NCBI RefSeq assembly: GCF_019747315.1
Contig: NZ_JAIEQY010000080.1
Coordinates: 1 to 46,604 of the forward strand
Source: Roseococcus sp.
Lineage (GTDB): Bacteria; Pseudomonadota; Alphaproteobacteria; Acetobacterales; Acetobacteraceae
Length of the DNA stretch: 46,604 bases
Direction: 5' to 3'
Made by a program: the position numbers and the translations under genes
Shown here: positions 15,606 through 24,414 of the stretch, one piece after another
Position numbering within the stretch: the first letter of the stretch is position 1
Layout of the letters: every line of letters begins with the position of its first letter
The notes under the pieces: model-generated
The model's database searches: none
What the model was told of the DNA's origin: nothing
The model's input: the letters and a program-made list of their open reading frames with translations, nothing else

Positions 15606-16538
15606 ATGACCTCCCGTTATGACGTCCTGATCGCAGCTTGCGCCGGGTTGCCGCCCACGCGCGTGGCGGTGGCGCATCCCTGTGACGTGACCTCGATCGA
15701 GAGTGTCATGGCGGCGATGCAGGCCGGCATCATCCTGCCCATCCTGGTGGGCCCGCAGGCGAAAATCCGCGCGGCTGCGGCGGCCGCCGGCGTAGAGCTG
15801 GGCGCGATCGAGATCCTCGACGCGCCGCACAGCGATGCGGCGGCCGAGATGGCGGTGGGCCTGGTCCGCGAGGGCCGTTGCGAAGCGCTGATGAAGGGCA
15901 GCCTGCACACGGACGAACTGATGCGCCCCGTGGTGGCGCGCGACGGGCTGCGCACCAAGCGGCGCGTCAGCCATTGCTTCGTGATGGACGTGCCCGGCCA
16001 TGCCGACCCGCTGATCATCAGCGACGCCGCCGTGAACATCCTGCCCACGCTGGCCGAGAAGATGGACATCACGCAGAACGCCATCGACCTCGCCCATGCG
16101 TTGAAATTCCAGCAGGTGCGGGTGGCGATCCTCTCGGCGATGGAGACGGTGAACCCCGCCGTGCCCAGCACCATCGAGGCGGCGGCGCTCTGCAAGATGG
16201 CCGATCGCGGGCAGATCACCGGCGCGCTGCTGGATGGGCCGCTGGCGCTGGACAATGCCATTGATCCCGAGGCGGCGGCGATCAAGAAGATCGTCTCGCC
16301 CGTCGCGGGCCGGGCCAATGTGCTGATCGTGCCCGACCTCGAAGCCGGCAACATGCTGGCGAAAAGCCTGACCTTCCTGGCCGGCGCCTCGGCCGCCGGG
16401 GTGGTGCTGGGGGCGCGGGTGCCCATCATCCTGACCAGCCGGGCGGACAGCATGCAGACGCGCATCGCCTCCTGCGCCATCGCGGCGCTGGTGGCGGCGG
16501 AAAGACGGGCGAGCCTGGTGCAGGCCGCGGGCGCCTGA
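15606..16538 (+). CDS. Phosphate acetyl/butyryltransferase
   Basis: A 310-residue enzyme swapping phosphate and CoA on a short acyl group (Pta/Ptb family, catalytic domain only). Features include ILPILVGPQAKI, EALMKGSLHTDELM, VSHCFVMDVPGH and ITGALLDGPLALDNAI, then AGNMLAKSLTFLAGA. I choose the ATG at 15606, which follows CCGGAGA at 7 nt. A GTG at 15585 overlapping the fabI stop is the alternative. This family is normally paired with acetate or butyrate kinase, but only a decayed kinase fragment follows here, so the acyl phosphate formed needs another outlet. Confidence 0.92.
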   Translation: MTSRYDVLIAACAGLPPTRVAVAHPCDVTSIESVMAAMQAGIILPILVGPQAKIRAAAAAAGVELGAIEILDAPHSDAAAEMAVGLVREGRCEALMKGSLHTDELMRPVVARDGLRTKRRVSHCFVMDVPGHADPLIISDAAVNILPTLAEKMDITQNAIDLAHALKFQQVRVAILSAMETVNPAVPSTIEAAALCKMADRGQITGALLDGPLALDNAIDPEAAAIKKIVSPVAGRANVLIVPDLEAGNMLAKSLTFLAGASAAGVVLGARVPIILTSRADSMQTRIASCAIAALVAAERRASLVQAAGA

Positions 16539-16563
16539 GCCATGGCGGCGCTGTTTGTCGTGC

Positions 16564-16728
16564 CGGTTCCTCCATGGCCTGTCCCATGAAGACATCGCCA
16601 GCCCAATGCCCCGGCTGGGCCTGGCCGGCGGGCGCGTCACCGTGCCGCATCTCGGCCCTGGGGCGAGCCCCTGCGCCATGCGGGATGGGCGCAGCCTGGC
16701 CAGCACCATGGCCGCGCTGGAGGCGCTG
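16564..16728 (+). pseudogene. Acetate kinase remnant
   Basis: About 55 codons in one frame still read as the middle of acetate kinase: FLHGLSHEDIA matches the FHGLSYEYIA region, and GRVTVPHLGPGASPC followed by AMRDGRSLASTM matches the GRVxVAHLGNGASxC and GRSxASTM blocks. Three positions inside the signature are now proline, including the Asn of HLGNGA. The N-terminal LNAGSSSxK part and the C-terminal half are missing. It lies directly downstream of the phosphate acyltransferase, where ackA is expected. I conclude that it is the relic of a deleted kinase gene. The rest of the 290-bp gap (16539-16828) holds nothing else I recognise. Confidence 0.75.
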
Positions 16729-16828
16729 ATCCAAGACGATCCGGCCTGCTGGGCTGAGCGGCCTTCGGCATTCCCCGGCCGCCGGCTTTGGGTTACACCC
16801 GGCCGGACGAAACCAGGGGCCGAATCGC

Positions 16829-17248
16829 ATGGATGGCTATTTCTTCGAGGATTTGTCCGTCGGCCAGAGCGCCAGCTTCGGCAAGACCATCACCGAGGCC
16901 GATATCCTCCTCTTCGCCGGTGTTTCCGGCGATACGAACCCGGTCCATATCAACGCTGAAGTCGCCGCCGCCTCCATGTTCAAGGAGCGCATCGCGCATG
17001 GCATGCTCTCGGCCAGCCTGATCTCCACCGTGCTCGGCACCCGGCTGCCGGGGGCGGGGACCATCTATCTCGGCCAGAACTTGAAATTCCGCGCCCCGGT
17101 GAAGATCGGCGAGACGGTCACGGCCACGGTCACCGTCACCGCGCTCGACGCCGCCAAGAAGCGCGTGACGCTGAGCACAATCTGCACCGTCGCCGGCAAG
17201 GCGGTGATCGATGGCGAAGCCACGGTCATGGTCCCCTCCCGCGCATGA
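16829..17248 (+). CDS. MaoC-type (R)-specific enoyl-CoA hydratase, PhaJ-like
   Basis: A 139-residue single hot-dog hydratase. D35 and H40 in SGDTNPVHIN are the catalytic pair at the spacing known from PhaJ, and ERIAHGML follows as in the R-hydratase motif. It should interconvert crotonyl- or enoyl-CoA and (R)-3-hydroxyacyl-CoA, the direct PHA precursor. AGGGG lies about 10-15 nt before the ATG. It stands downstream of the acetate kinase relic and upstream of the LOG gene, which it overlaps by 4 nt. Its position behind the DUF3141-fabI-phosphate acyltransferase genes supports a PHA link. Confidence 0.9.
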   Translation: MDGYFFEDLSVGQSASFGKTITEADILLFAGVSGDTNPVHINAEVAAASMFKERIAHGMLSASLISTVLGTRLPGAGTIYLGQNLKFRAPVKIGETVTATVTVTALDAAKKRVTLSTICTVAGKAVIDGEATVMVPSRA

Positions 17249-17826
17249 AGCGCGTCTGCGTCTTCTGCGGTGCCCAGCCGGGGCATGACCCCGTGCATGC
17301 CAACCTGGCGGCGGCGCTCGGTCGCGCCATTGCGGCGCGGGGCCTGGGCCTGGTCTATGGCGGCGGCAAGGTCGGGCTGATGGGCATTGTCGCCGATGCC
17401 GCGCTGCAGGGCGGGGCCGAGGTGATCGGCGTGATCCCGGAGGCGCTGATGGACCGCGAGCTCGGCCATGGCGGCGTCACGGAATTGCGCGTGGTGCCCT
17501 CGATGCATGTGCGCAAGGCCATCATGAACGATCTCTCCGATGGCTTCGTGGTGCTGCCGGGCGGCATCGGCACGCTGGAGGAAAGCGTGGAAATCCAGTC
17601 CTGGGCGCAGCTTGGCATCCATGGCAAGGGCCTCGTCTATCTCGACGTGGATGACTACTGGGCGCCCTTCTTCGCGCTGCTGGACCGCATGTCGGGTGCG
17701 GGCTTCGTGCGGCCGCAGCATGCGGGCCTCGCCTTGCGGGCGGCCACGCCCGAGGCGGCGCTGGATGCCCTGGCCAACTGGACGCCCCCCAGCGTGACCC
17801 GCTGGATGACGCAGACCGAGGCATGA
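17245..17826 (+). CDS. LOG-family nucleoside 5'-monophosphate phosphoribohydrolase
   Basis: A 193-residue Rossmann-like protein with the LOG hallmark PGGIGTLEE (105-113) and R90-K91 in SMHVRKAIM. Family members split cytokinin riboside or purine monophosphates into base and ribose 5-phosphate. VYGGGKVGLMG is the nucleotide loop. In a free-living bacterium it is probably a nucleotide salvage or clean-up enzyme. It starts at an ATGA overlap with the hydratase and ends in an ATGA overlap with ribF. Confidence 0.93.
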   Translation: MKRVCVFCGAQPGHDPVHANLAAALGRAIAARGLGLVYGGGKVGLMGIVADAALQGGAEVIGVIPEALMDRELGHGGVTELRVVPSMHVRKAIMNDLSDGFVVLPGGIGTLEESVEIQSWAQLGIHGKGLVYLDVDDYWAPFFALLDRMSGAGFVRPQHAGLALRAATPEAALDALANWTPPSVTRWMTQTEA

Positions 17827-18743
17827 TCTTCCAGAGCTGGACGGCGTTGCCGGAGACCGCGCGCGGCGCGACGCTGGCGCTGGGCAACCTCGATGGCGTG
17901 CATCTGGGCCATGCGGCGGTGCTGGCCGCCGCCCATCAGGCGCGGCCGGACCTGACGCTGGGTGCCATCACCTTCGAGCCGCATCCGCGCGAGCATTTCC
18001 GCCCCGATGACCCGCCCTTCCGCCTGACGCTGCTGCCCGCCAAGGCGGCGGCGCTGGGCGCCTGCGGTGCGCGGCTCGTGGTGGCGCTGCCCTTCGGCGC
18101 GGAACTCGCCGCCATGTCGGCAACCGATTTCGTGGAGCAGGTGCTGCACCAGGGGCTTGGCGCCAGGCACCTGGCCTGCGGGCCGGATTTCGCCTTTGGC
18201 CATCGTCGTGGCGGCGATGTCGCCTTCCTGCGCCAGGCGGCCGAGGCGCGGGGCATCGGGCTTTCCATCGTGCCCCATCTGGCCGATGCCGAGGGCGCCA
18301 TCAGCTCCACCCGCATCCGTCGGCTGCTGCAGGAGGGTTACCCGGAGCGCGCGGCGGCCCTGCTGGGGCGCAGCTTCGCGATCACCGGGCCGGTCACCCA
18401 TGGCGATGCGCGGGGCCGCACCATCGGCTTTCCCACCGCCAATATCCCGCTCGGCCGGCATCTGGAGCCGGCGCGGGGCGTCTATGCGGTGCGCGCGACG
18501 CTGCCCGATGGCCGGGTGGTGCCGGGCGTGGCCAATCTCGGCCGGCGGCCGACGCTGGGGGGTGATCCGATCTCCCGGCTGGAGGCGCATCTGTTTGATA
18601 TGGCAGAAGATCTCTATGGGCAGGAGGTGAGCGTGGCGCTCATCGCCTTCATCCGGGAGGAGCGGAAATTCGCGGATTTCCCGGCGCTGGTCACGCAGAT
18701 CAAGACGGATGCGGCCACGGCACGGGCGCTGCTCGGCGCTTGA
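17823..18743 (+). CDS. ribF: Bifunctional riboflavin kinase / FAD synthetase
   Basis: A 306-residue cytoplasmic enzyme making FMN and then FAD from riboflavin. The N-terminal adenylyltransferase domain has GNLDGVHLGHAAV (21-33) and SSTRIRRLL, the ISSTxIR motif. The C-terminal kinase domain has GRTIGFPTANI and GVYAVRA, with the LxEAHLFD-type stretch RLEAHLFD. Full family length. The start is an ATGA overlap with the LOG gene. ileS follows after 147 bp, an order common in many bacteria (ribF-ileS-lspA). Confidence 0.97.
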   Translation: MIFQSWTALPETARGATLALGNLDGVHLGHAAVLAAAHQARPDLTLGAITFEPHPREHFRPDDPPFRLTLLPAKAAALGACGARLVVALPFGAELAAMSATDFVEQVLHQGLGARHLACGPDFAFGHRRGGDVAFLRQAAEARGIGLSIVPHLADAEGAISSTRIRRLLQEGYPERAAALLGRSFAITGPVTHGDARGRTIGFPTANIPLGRHLEPARGVYAVRATLPDGRVVPGVANLGRRPTLGGDPISRLEAHLFDMAEDLYGQEVSVALIAFIREERKFADFPALVTQIKTDAATARALLGA

Positions 18744-18766
18744 CCACGGGCGCCCGGACTCCGCAT

Positions 18767-18790
18767 ATCGGGCAGATGCGCGTGCCCGAT
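18767..18790 (+). other. 8-bp stem hairpin in the ribF-ileS gap
   Basis: ATCGGGCA (18767-18774) and TGCCCGAT (18783-18790) form a perfect stem with an 8-nt loop in the 147-bp gap before ileS. It lacks a T-run, so it is a weak terminator or leader structure. No T-box features are visible. The gap also has two direct copies of GGCGCCCGG (18749, 18810) of unknown meaning. Confidence 0.35.
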
Positions 18791-18890
18791 CTTCTCCGGC
18801 TTCGAATTCGGCGCCCGGCCTTCGTCTGAAGGTCGGGATCAGCCCCGCACGCCCCTTCCTTTTCCGCGCTTGGCGCGACCGAGAACCTGC

Positions 18891-21701
18891 ATGAACGACG
18901 CCCCCGAGACACCCGCTCGCGATTATCGCAAGACGGTCTTCCTGCCGCAGACCGCCTTCCCCATGAAGGCCGACCTGCCGAACCGCGAGCCGAAGCTCCT
19001 GGCCAAATGGGCCGCCGCCGAAAGCTGGAAGACGCTGCGCGAGAAGTCGCAGGGCCGCCCGCCCTTCGTGCTGCATGATGGCCCGCCCTACGCCAATGGC
19101 CCGCTGCATATCGGCCACGCGCTCAACAAGATCCTGAAGGATGTGATCAACCGCGCCGCCCAGATGTCGGGCACGGACGCGAACTACATCCCCGGCTGGG
19201 ACTGCCACGGCCTGCCGATCGAGTGGAAGGTCGAGGAAGAGTATCGCGCGAAGAAGCAGGACAAGGACCAGGTCCCCGTCCTGGAGTTCCGCGCCGAATG
19301 CCGCGCCTATGCCGCGAAGTGGCTCGCCGTGCAGTCGGAGGAGTTCCAGCGCCTCGGCGTCGCCGGCGATTGGGCGCAGCGCTACGCGACGATGGATTTC
19401 GCCGCCGAATCCGTGATCGTGGAGGAGATCGGCCGCTTCCTGATGAATGGCTCGCTCTATCGCGGCCTGCGCCCCGTCATGTGGAGCCCGGTCGAGAAGA
19501 CGGCCCTGGCCGAGGCCGAGATCGAGTACATGGACCATGTCTCGCCCACGCTCCACGCGCTGTTCCGCGTGGAGCGGGCGCGCGGCATGCCGGAGCTGGT
19601 GGGCAGCGATGTCGTGATCTGGACGACCACGCCCTGGACCATCCCGGGCAATCGCGCGCTGGCCTATGGGCCGGAGATCCAATACGCGCTGATCCATGTG
19701 GACCAGGTGGCCGAGGGCGCGCTGGTGAAGCCCGGCGCGCGGCTGGTGGTGGCGCTGGCCCTGCTGCCGCAATTCTGCACCGAGGCCGGCATCGCGACCC
19801 ATACGCTGGCCAAGACCTTCCCGGGCACCGCCTTCGAGGGCGCCATCTGCGCCGCTCCGCTGCGCGGCCATGCCGGCGCCTATGCGCATGAGGCGATCAT
19901 GCTGGCGGGCGACTACGTGACCGATGATGCGGGCACCGGCATCGTCCACATCGCGCCGTCTCATGGCGAGGAGGATTTCGCCCTCGTCGTCGCGCATAAC
20001 CGCGCGCATCCCGAAGCGCGCATTGAAATTCCGGAATGCGTGGGCGATGACGGCACCTATACGCATCAGGCCCCGGGCTTCGAGGGCGTCCATGTCTTCC
20101 GCGCGCATGAGCCGGTCTATGCGGCGATGACGGCGCTGGGCACGCTGGCGGCGAAGGGCAAGCTCACCCACAGCTACCCGCATTCCTGGCGCTCCAAGAA
20201 GCCGGTGATCTATCGCGCCACGCCGCAATGGTTCATCGCGATGGATGACGCGAACCAGATCCGGCAGAAGTCGCTGGACGCCATCGCCGCCACGCATTTC
20301 GTGCCCGACATCGGCCGCAACCGCATCGGCGCCATGGTGGCGGGCCGCCCCGACTGGTGCATCAGCCGCCAGCGCGCCTGGGGTGTTCCCATCGCCGTCT
20401 TCGTCGAGAAGCGCACGGGCGAGGTGCTGCGCGACGCCGCCGTCATGCAGCGCATCGTGGACGCCTTCCGGACCGAGGGCGCGGATGCCTGGTACCAGCC
20501 GGATGCGGCGGCCCGCTTCCTCGGCAATGACCGGAACCCGGCCGATTACGAGCAGGTGATGGACATCGTGGATGTCTGGTTCGAAAGCGGCAGCACCCAC
20601 GCCTTCGTCCTGCCGCCGCGCAACCTGCCCTTCCCGGCGGACCTGTATCTCGAAGGCTCGGACCAGCATCGCGGCTGGTTCCAGTCCTCGCTGCTGGAAT
20701 CGGTCGGCACGCGCGGGGTCGCACCCTTCAAGGCCATCCTCACCCATGGCTTCGTGCTGGATGAGGGCGGGCGGAAGATGTCCAAGTCGCTCGGCAACGT
20801 CACCGCCCCGCAGGAGGTCATGACCAAGTATGGCGCGGATATCCTGCGCCTCTGGGTGATGAATTCCGACACGGCGGAAGACCTTCGCATCGGCAAGAAC
20901 ATCCTGGAGCAGCAGGCGGAGCTCTATCGCCGTCTGCGCAACACGCTGCGCTGGCTGCTCGGCAACCTCGCGGGCTTCGAGGAAAGCGAGCGCGTGGCGG
21001 TCGCCGAAATGCCGGAGCTGGAACGCTGGGTGCTGCACCGCCTGACCGAGCTGGATGCGCGCCTGCGCAAGGCCGTGCAGGATTATGACTGGAGCGGCGT
21101 GATCCCGGAACTCCACGCCTTCTGCAACAACGACCTCAGCGCCTTCTATTTCGACATCCGCAAGGACAGCCTCTATTGCGACGCGCAGGACGCGCCCCGC
21201 CGCCGCGCCGCGCGCACCGTGCTGGACCAGCTGCATCGCTGCCTCTGCGCCTGGCTGGCCCCCGTGCTGGTCTTCACGGCGGAGGAAGCCTGGCTCTCGC
21301 GCTTCGGCGAGGCGGCCCTGAGCATCCACCTGCAGGATTTCCCGATCCTGCCCGCCGAATGGCGCGATGACGCCCTGGCCGAGCGCTGGGTGGAAATCCG
21401 CCGCGCCCGCAAGGCGGTGACCGAAGGGCTGGAGAGCAAGCGGCGCGATGGCGTCTTCGGCTCCTCGCTGCAGGCCAAGGTGGTGCTGGCCTTCCCGGCC
21501 GAGGCGCCGCTGCGTTCCCTCTCGGCCGAGGATTGGGCCGAGACGCTCATCGTCTCTCAGGTGGAGATCGGGGCGGCGCTCGACATCACCCTGGCCCCCG
21601 GCGCGAAATGCGAGCGCTGCTGGCGCGTGCTGCCGGAAGTCGGCGCCTCGGCCGCGCATCCGGGCCTCTGCCTGCGTTGCGAAGCGGTGGTGGCAGGCTG
21701 A
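18891..21701 (+). CDS. ileS: Isoleucyl-tRNA synthetase
   Basis: A 936-residue class I aminoacyl-tRNA synthetase charging tRNA-Ile. The HIGH motif is at 73-76 (NGPLHIGHALNK). The editing domain includes VIWTTTPWTIPGNRAL and DAGTGIVHIAPSHGEEDF. KMSKSLGN follows. The C-terminal zinc site has CERC and CLRC, the tRNA-contacting finger of the bacterial type. I use the ATG at 18891 (MNDAPETP); a TTG at 18870 would add seven residues. The stop overlaps lspA by one base. Confidence 0.98.
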   Translation: MNDAPETPARDYRKTVFLPQTAFPMKADLPNREPKLLAKWAAAESWKTLREKSQGRPPFVLHDGPPYANGPLHIGHALNKILKDVINRAAQMSGTDANYIPGWDCHGLPIEWKVEEEYRAKKQDKDQVPVLEFRAECRAYAAKWLAVQSEEFQRLGVAGDWAQRYATMDFAAESVIVEEIGRFLMNGSLYRGLRPVMWSPVEKTALAEAEIEYMDHVSPTLHALFRVERARGMPELVGSDVVIWTTTPWTIPGNRALAYGPEIQYALIHVDQVAEGALVKPGARLVVALALLPQFCTEAGIATHTLAKTFPGTAFEGAICAAPLRGHAGAYAHEAIMLAGDYVTDDAGTGIVHIAPSHGEEDFALVVAHNRAHPEARIEIPECVGDDGTYTHQAPGFEGVHVFRAHEPVYAAMTALGTLAAKGKLTHSYPHSWRSKKPVIYRATPQWFIAMDDANQIRQKSLDAIAATHFVPDIGRNRIGAMVAGRPDWCISRQRAWGVPIAVFVEKRTGEVLRDAAVMQRIVDAFRTEGADAWYQPDAAARFLGNDRNPADYEQVMDIVDVWFESGSTHAFVLPPRNLPFPADLYLEGSDQHRGWFQSSLLESVGTRGVAPFKAILTHGFVLDEGGRKMSKSLGNVTAPQEVMTKYGADILRLWVMNSDTAEDLRIGKNILEQQAELYRRLRNTLRWLLGNLAGFEESERVAVAEMPELERWVLHRLTELDARLRKAVQDYDWSGVIPELHAFCNNDLSAFYFDIRKDSLYCDAQDAPRRRAARTVLDQLHRCLCAWLAPVLVFTAEEAWLSRFGEAALSIHLQDFPILPAEWRDDALAERWVEIRRARKAVTEGLESKRRDGVFGSSLQAKVVLAFPAEAPLRSLSAEDWAETLIVSQVEIGAALDITLAPGAKCERCWRVLPEVGASAAHPGLCLRCEAVVAG

Positions 21702-22204
21702 TGGCGCCCCCGCTGCGCACGGGCCTGGTCTTCGCCGCCCTGCTGCTGGTCGCCGACCAGGTGAGCAAGTATCTCATCCTGGAGGTGGTCAACCTGCCGC
21801 ATTGGCGCAACATCCCGCTGGTCGAGCTCGGGCCGGTGGGGCTCGACCTCACCATGGTGTGGAATCGCGGCGTGACCTTCGGGCTCTTCTCGGGCGAGGG
21901 AAGCTGGAACCACCTGATCCTGTCCGCGCTGGCGCTGGTGGTGGCGGGATTCCTGCTGCGCTGGCTGGCGCGCTCGGAGACGCGGCTGGTCACCTATGCG
22001 CTGGGGGCGGTGATCGGCGGGGCCATCGGCAATGTGATCGACCGCGTGCGCTTCGGCGCCGTGGTGGATTTCGTGGATGTTCACGCCTGGGGCTGGCACT
22101 GGTATGTCTTCAATGTCGCTGATGCGGCGATTGTCTGTGGCGTGCTGGCCCTGGTGGTGGATGCCTTGATCCGGCCCGAAACCAAGCGCAAAGAGGCTCC
22201 ATGA
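21701..22204 (+). CDS. lspA: Lipoprotein signal peptidase II
   Basis: A 167-residue inner-membrane aspartyl protease that removes signal peptides from diacylated prolipoproteins. Four hydrophobic helices are visible (about 8-27, 68-88, 96-112, 134-155). D123 in VVDFVD and D141 in FNVAD are the catalytic pair, and ADQVSKY and NRGVTFG are the other conserved blocks. It starts directly at the ileS stop (TGATG). The next gene encodes a lipoprotein, a likely substrate. Confidence 0.97.
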   Translation: MAPPLRTGLVFAALLLVADQVSKYLILEVVNLPHWRNIPLVELGPVGLDLTMVWNRGVTFGLFSGEGSWNHLILSALALVVAGFLLRWLARSETRLVTYALGAVIGGAIGNVIDRVRFGAVVDFVDVHAWGWHWYVFNVADAAIVCGVLALVVDALIRPETKRKEAP

Positions 22205-22755
22205 TGAAGAACGTGGCCCCCATCCTCCTCCTGGCGCCCCTGCTGCTGGCCGGCTGCGGCGACAGCGCCCGGACCTTCGGCCTGACGCGTGACGCACCGG
22301 ACGAATTCCAGGTGACGACACGCGCGCCGCTCTCCATGCCGCCGAGCCTCGGCAGCCTGCCGCCGCCGCGCCCCGGCGCCTCCCGCCCGCAGGAGCTGAC
22401 GGCGCGTGAGCAAGCCGAATCCGCCCTGGTGCCCGGCACCTTCGCCCCCGCGCAGCGCGCCGGCCAATCCACGGGCGAGCGCGCGCTGCTCTCCTCCACC
22501 GGCAGCACCGCGCCCCAGGATATCCGCACCCGCGTGGATGAGGAGACCCTGCGGCTGGAGCGCGTGAACCGCAGCGTGGTGGACCAGGCGCTGTTCTGGC
22601 GCCAGCCGCCGACGCCGGGCGTGCCGGTGGATGCCGCGCGCGAATCCCAGCGCCTGCGCGAGAATGCGGCGCTCGGCCGCGATGTTTCGGAGGGCCAGAC
22701 GCCGGTCATCCAACCGGTCCAGCGCAGCTGGATGGACAGCCTGCGCTTCTGGTGA
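22201..22755 (+). CDS. DUF3035-type lipoprotein
   Basis: A 184-residue lipoprotein with lipobox LLAGC (C19), so it is processed by the neighbouring LspA. After the Cys it has DAPDEFQVTTRAPLSMPP, the typical DUF3035 opening, then a low-complexity Pro/Ala region and an acidic/arginine helix. The position behind lspA and before M16 peptidases is commonly seen in Rhodospirillales (from memory). Its function is not known; a role in envelope assembly is plausible. It starts at 22201 (ATGATG, overlapping the lspA stop) and ends just before a strong terminator. Confidence 0.85.
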   Translation: MMKNVAPILLLAPLLLAGCGDSARTFGLTRDAPDEFQVTTRAPLSMPPSLGSLPPPRPGASRPQELTAREQAESALVPGTFAPAQRAGQSTGERALLSSTGSTAPQDIRTRVDEETLRLERVNRSVVDQALFWRQPPTPGVPVDAARESQRLRENAALGRDVSEGQTPVIQPVQRSWMDSLRFW

Positions 22756-22760
22756 GCGAC

Positions 22761-22790
22761 GCCGCGCCCGGAGCCTGGGCGCGGCTTTTT
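22761..22790 (+). terminator. Rho-independent terminator
   Basis: GCCGCGCCC-GGAGCCT-GGGCGCGGC is a perfect 9-bp stem followed at once by TTTTT (22786-22790). It lies 5 bp after the DUF3035 stop and closes the LOG-ribF-ileS-lspA-lipoprotein run. Confidence 0.92.
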
Positions 22791-22848
22791 GGCATGGTCC
22801 CACCCTTGCCCGCTGGCGCGATGCCCTGACCGGCCCCACATGGAAGCC

Positions 22849-24231
22849 ATGACCATCGTGACCCGCCGAATCGCCCTCAAGGGCGCCGCCGCCGCCGGCC
22901 TCGCCGCCCCGGCCATCCCCAACTCCGCCGCGGCGCAGCTGGCGCCGCCGCCACGTCGGCCGGACCAGCCGCTGTTTGGCGCTATCAGCTGGACGCTGGC
23001 CAATGGGCTGCGCGTCGTGCTGGCCGAGAACCGCCGCGCACCGGTGGCCGCGCATTACCTCTATGTCTCCGCCGGCGGCGGCGAGGACCCGGCGGGCAAG
23101 TCGGGTGTGGCGCATTTCCTGGAACACATGATGTTCAAGGGCAGCCCGCATATCCCCTCCGGCGCCTTCAGCCGGACCGTGGCGCGGGAGGGGGGGCAGG
23201 ACAATGCCTTCACCAGCCGCGATGTCACCGCCTATTTCCAGATCGTCGAGGCCTCGCGCCTGCCGCTGATGATGCGGATGGAGGCGGACCGCCTGGCCGC
23301 GCCCCTGATCCCCGAGGGCGAGACCGAATCGGAACGCAATGTGGTGCTGGAGGAGCGCCGCCAGCGCACCGATGCCGTGCCGCGCGGCCGCTTCCGCGAG
23401 GCCTTCGACGCCGCCATGTGGGGTCCGCAGCATTGGCGCGGCCGCCCGCTGATCGGCTGGGAGGGAGAGATTCGCGCCATCACCCGGCAGGACCTGGTGG
23501 ATTTCCACGCGGCCCATTACGCGCCCGCCAACTGCACCCTGATCGTCGCCGGCGATGTGCGCGAGGCCGATCTGCGCCGCTGGTCCGAGGAATTCTACGG
23601 CCCCGTCCCGGCCCGCCCGAAGCCCGAGCGCAGCCGCGGCGCGCCGCTGGCGGCCGCACCCGAGCCGCGCCTCATCACGCGGGATCCCGCGGTGCGCGAG
23701 GCGAGCTTCCTGCAGGCTTTCGCCGCACCCTCCGCCACCTGGGGCGACACCTCGAAGTCGGACCCGCTGGAGGTGATGACCCATGTGCTGGGCGGCGGTC
23801 CCGGCTCGCGCCTGCATCGCGCGCTGGTCGAGCCCGGCCATGCCGTCAGTGCCGGTGCCGGCTATGACGGCGATGTGGTCGGTGTCGGCGCGCTTTATGT
23901 GGCGGTGACGCCGCGCCCCGGCGTGAGCCAGGAGCGCATCGAGGAGATCGTGGCCGCCACCATCGCCGAGCTGGTGCAATCCGGCGCAACCGAGGCCGAG
24001 ACCCGCCGCGCCATCCGCCAGCAGACGGCCGGCGCGCTGCTCGCGCTGGATGGGCTGGGGGCGGCGCCGCGCATGCTGGGCGGCGCGCTCGCCATCGGCC
24101 TGCCGATCGAAGCGGTCGAGCAATGGCCCGCCCGGATGGCGGCGGTGACGGAGGCCCAGGTGAACGCCTCCGCCCGCGCCGTCCTCGGCAGCCCCGCGAT
24201 CGCCACCACCGCCTGGCTGCTGCCGCAGTGA
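22849..24231 (+). CDS. M16 zinc metallopeptidase, catalytic member
   Basis: A 460-residue exported peptidase of the pitrilysin/processing-peptidase family. A Tat-like signal (TRRIALKGAAAAGLAAP) opens it. The inverted zinc motif is H89-F-L-E92-H93 in VAHFLEHMMFKG, with a downstream glutamate in ESERNVVLEERR. The C-terminal half has the usual LGGGPGSRLHRAL segment. It should degrade peptides or signal fragments in the periplasm together with the next, inactive M16 subunit. I start at 22849 because GGAAG lies just before it. An ATG at 22840 is possible. Confidence 0.93.
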   Translation: MTIVTRRIALKGAAAAGLAAPAIPNSAAAQLAPPPRRPDQPLFGAISWTLANGLRVVLAENRRAPVAAHYLYVSAGGGEDPAGKSGVAHFLEHMMFKGSPHIPSGAFSRTVAREGGQDNAFTSRDVTAYFQIVEASRLPLMMRMEADRLAAPLIPEGETESERNVVLEERRQRTDAVPRGRFREAFDAAMWGPQHWRGRPLIGWEGEIRAITRQDLVDFHAAHYAPANCTLIVAGDVREADLRRWSEEFYGPVPARPKPERSRGAPLAAAPEPRLITRDPAVREASFLQAFAAPSATWGDTSKSDPLEVMTHVLGGGPGSRLHRALVEPGHAVSAGAGYDGDVVGVGALYVAVTPRPGVSQERIEEIVAATIAELVQSGATEAETRRAIRQQTAGALLALDGLGAAPRMLGGALAIGLPIEAVEQWPARMAAVTEAQVNASARAVLGSPAIATTAWLLPQ

Positions 24232-24276
24232 GCGGACAAGCGCCTCGTGCGGTGAATAGTGCCGCCCTCGAAGCTT

Positions 24277-24381
24277 CCGGCCGCAACGCGGCCGGCGCCG
24301 CCCAACTGATTTCCCCATCCAGCGCGCCTGAAGCGCGGCGAAGCCAAGCCGGCGGAGCCGGCGCGTCGCGCCAACGGCGCG
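24277..24381. repeat. Cluster of short GC-rich hairpins between the two M16 genes
   Basis: The 183-bp gap between two genes that should be co-translated holds several tight palindromes: CCGGCCGC-AAC-GCGGCCGG (24277-24295), GCCGGC-GGA-GCCGGC (24348-24362) and CGCGCC-AAC-GGCGCG (24367-24381), with more GCGC-rich partial repeats around them. All have 3-nt loops. There is no T-run. They may be an inserted palindromic element, or an RNA structure that sets the ratio of the two peptidase subunits. Confidence 0.6.
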
Positions 24382-24414
24382 CTTTCAGCGCGATGCGCTT
24401 GAGGGCCTAAGATA

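Noticed and set aside
18749-18818. Direct repeat GGCGCCCGG before ileS as a possible operator
   Set aside because: The word is short and GC-only, so chance is likely. No T-box or other known ileS leader features accompany it.
17655-21659. A very long open frame on the minus strand opposite ribF and ileS
   Set aside because: In GC-rich genomes the antisense of a real gene is often stop-free. The translation is rich in Arg, His, Gln and Gly without any domain, whereas the plus strand has clear ribF and ileS.
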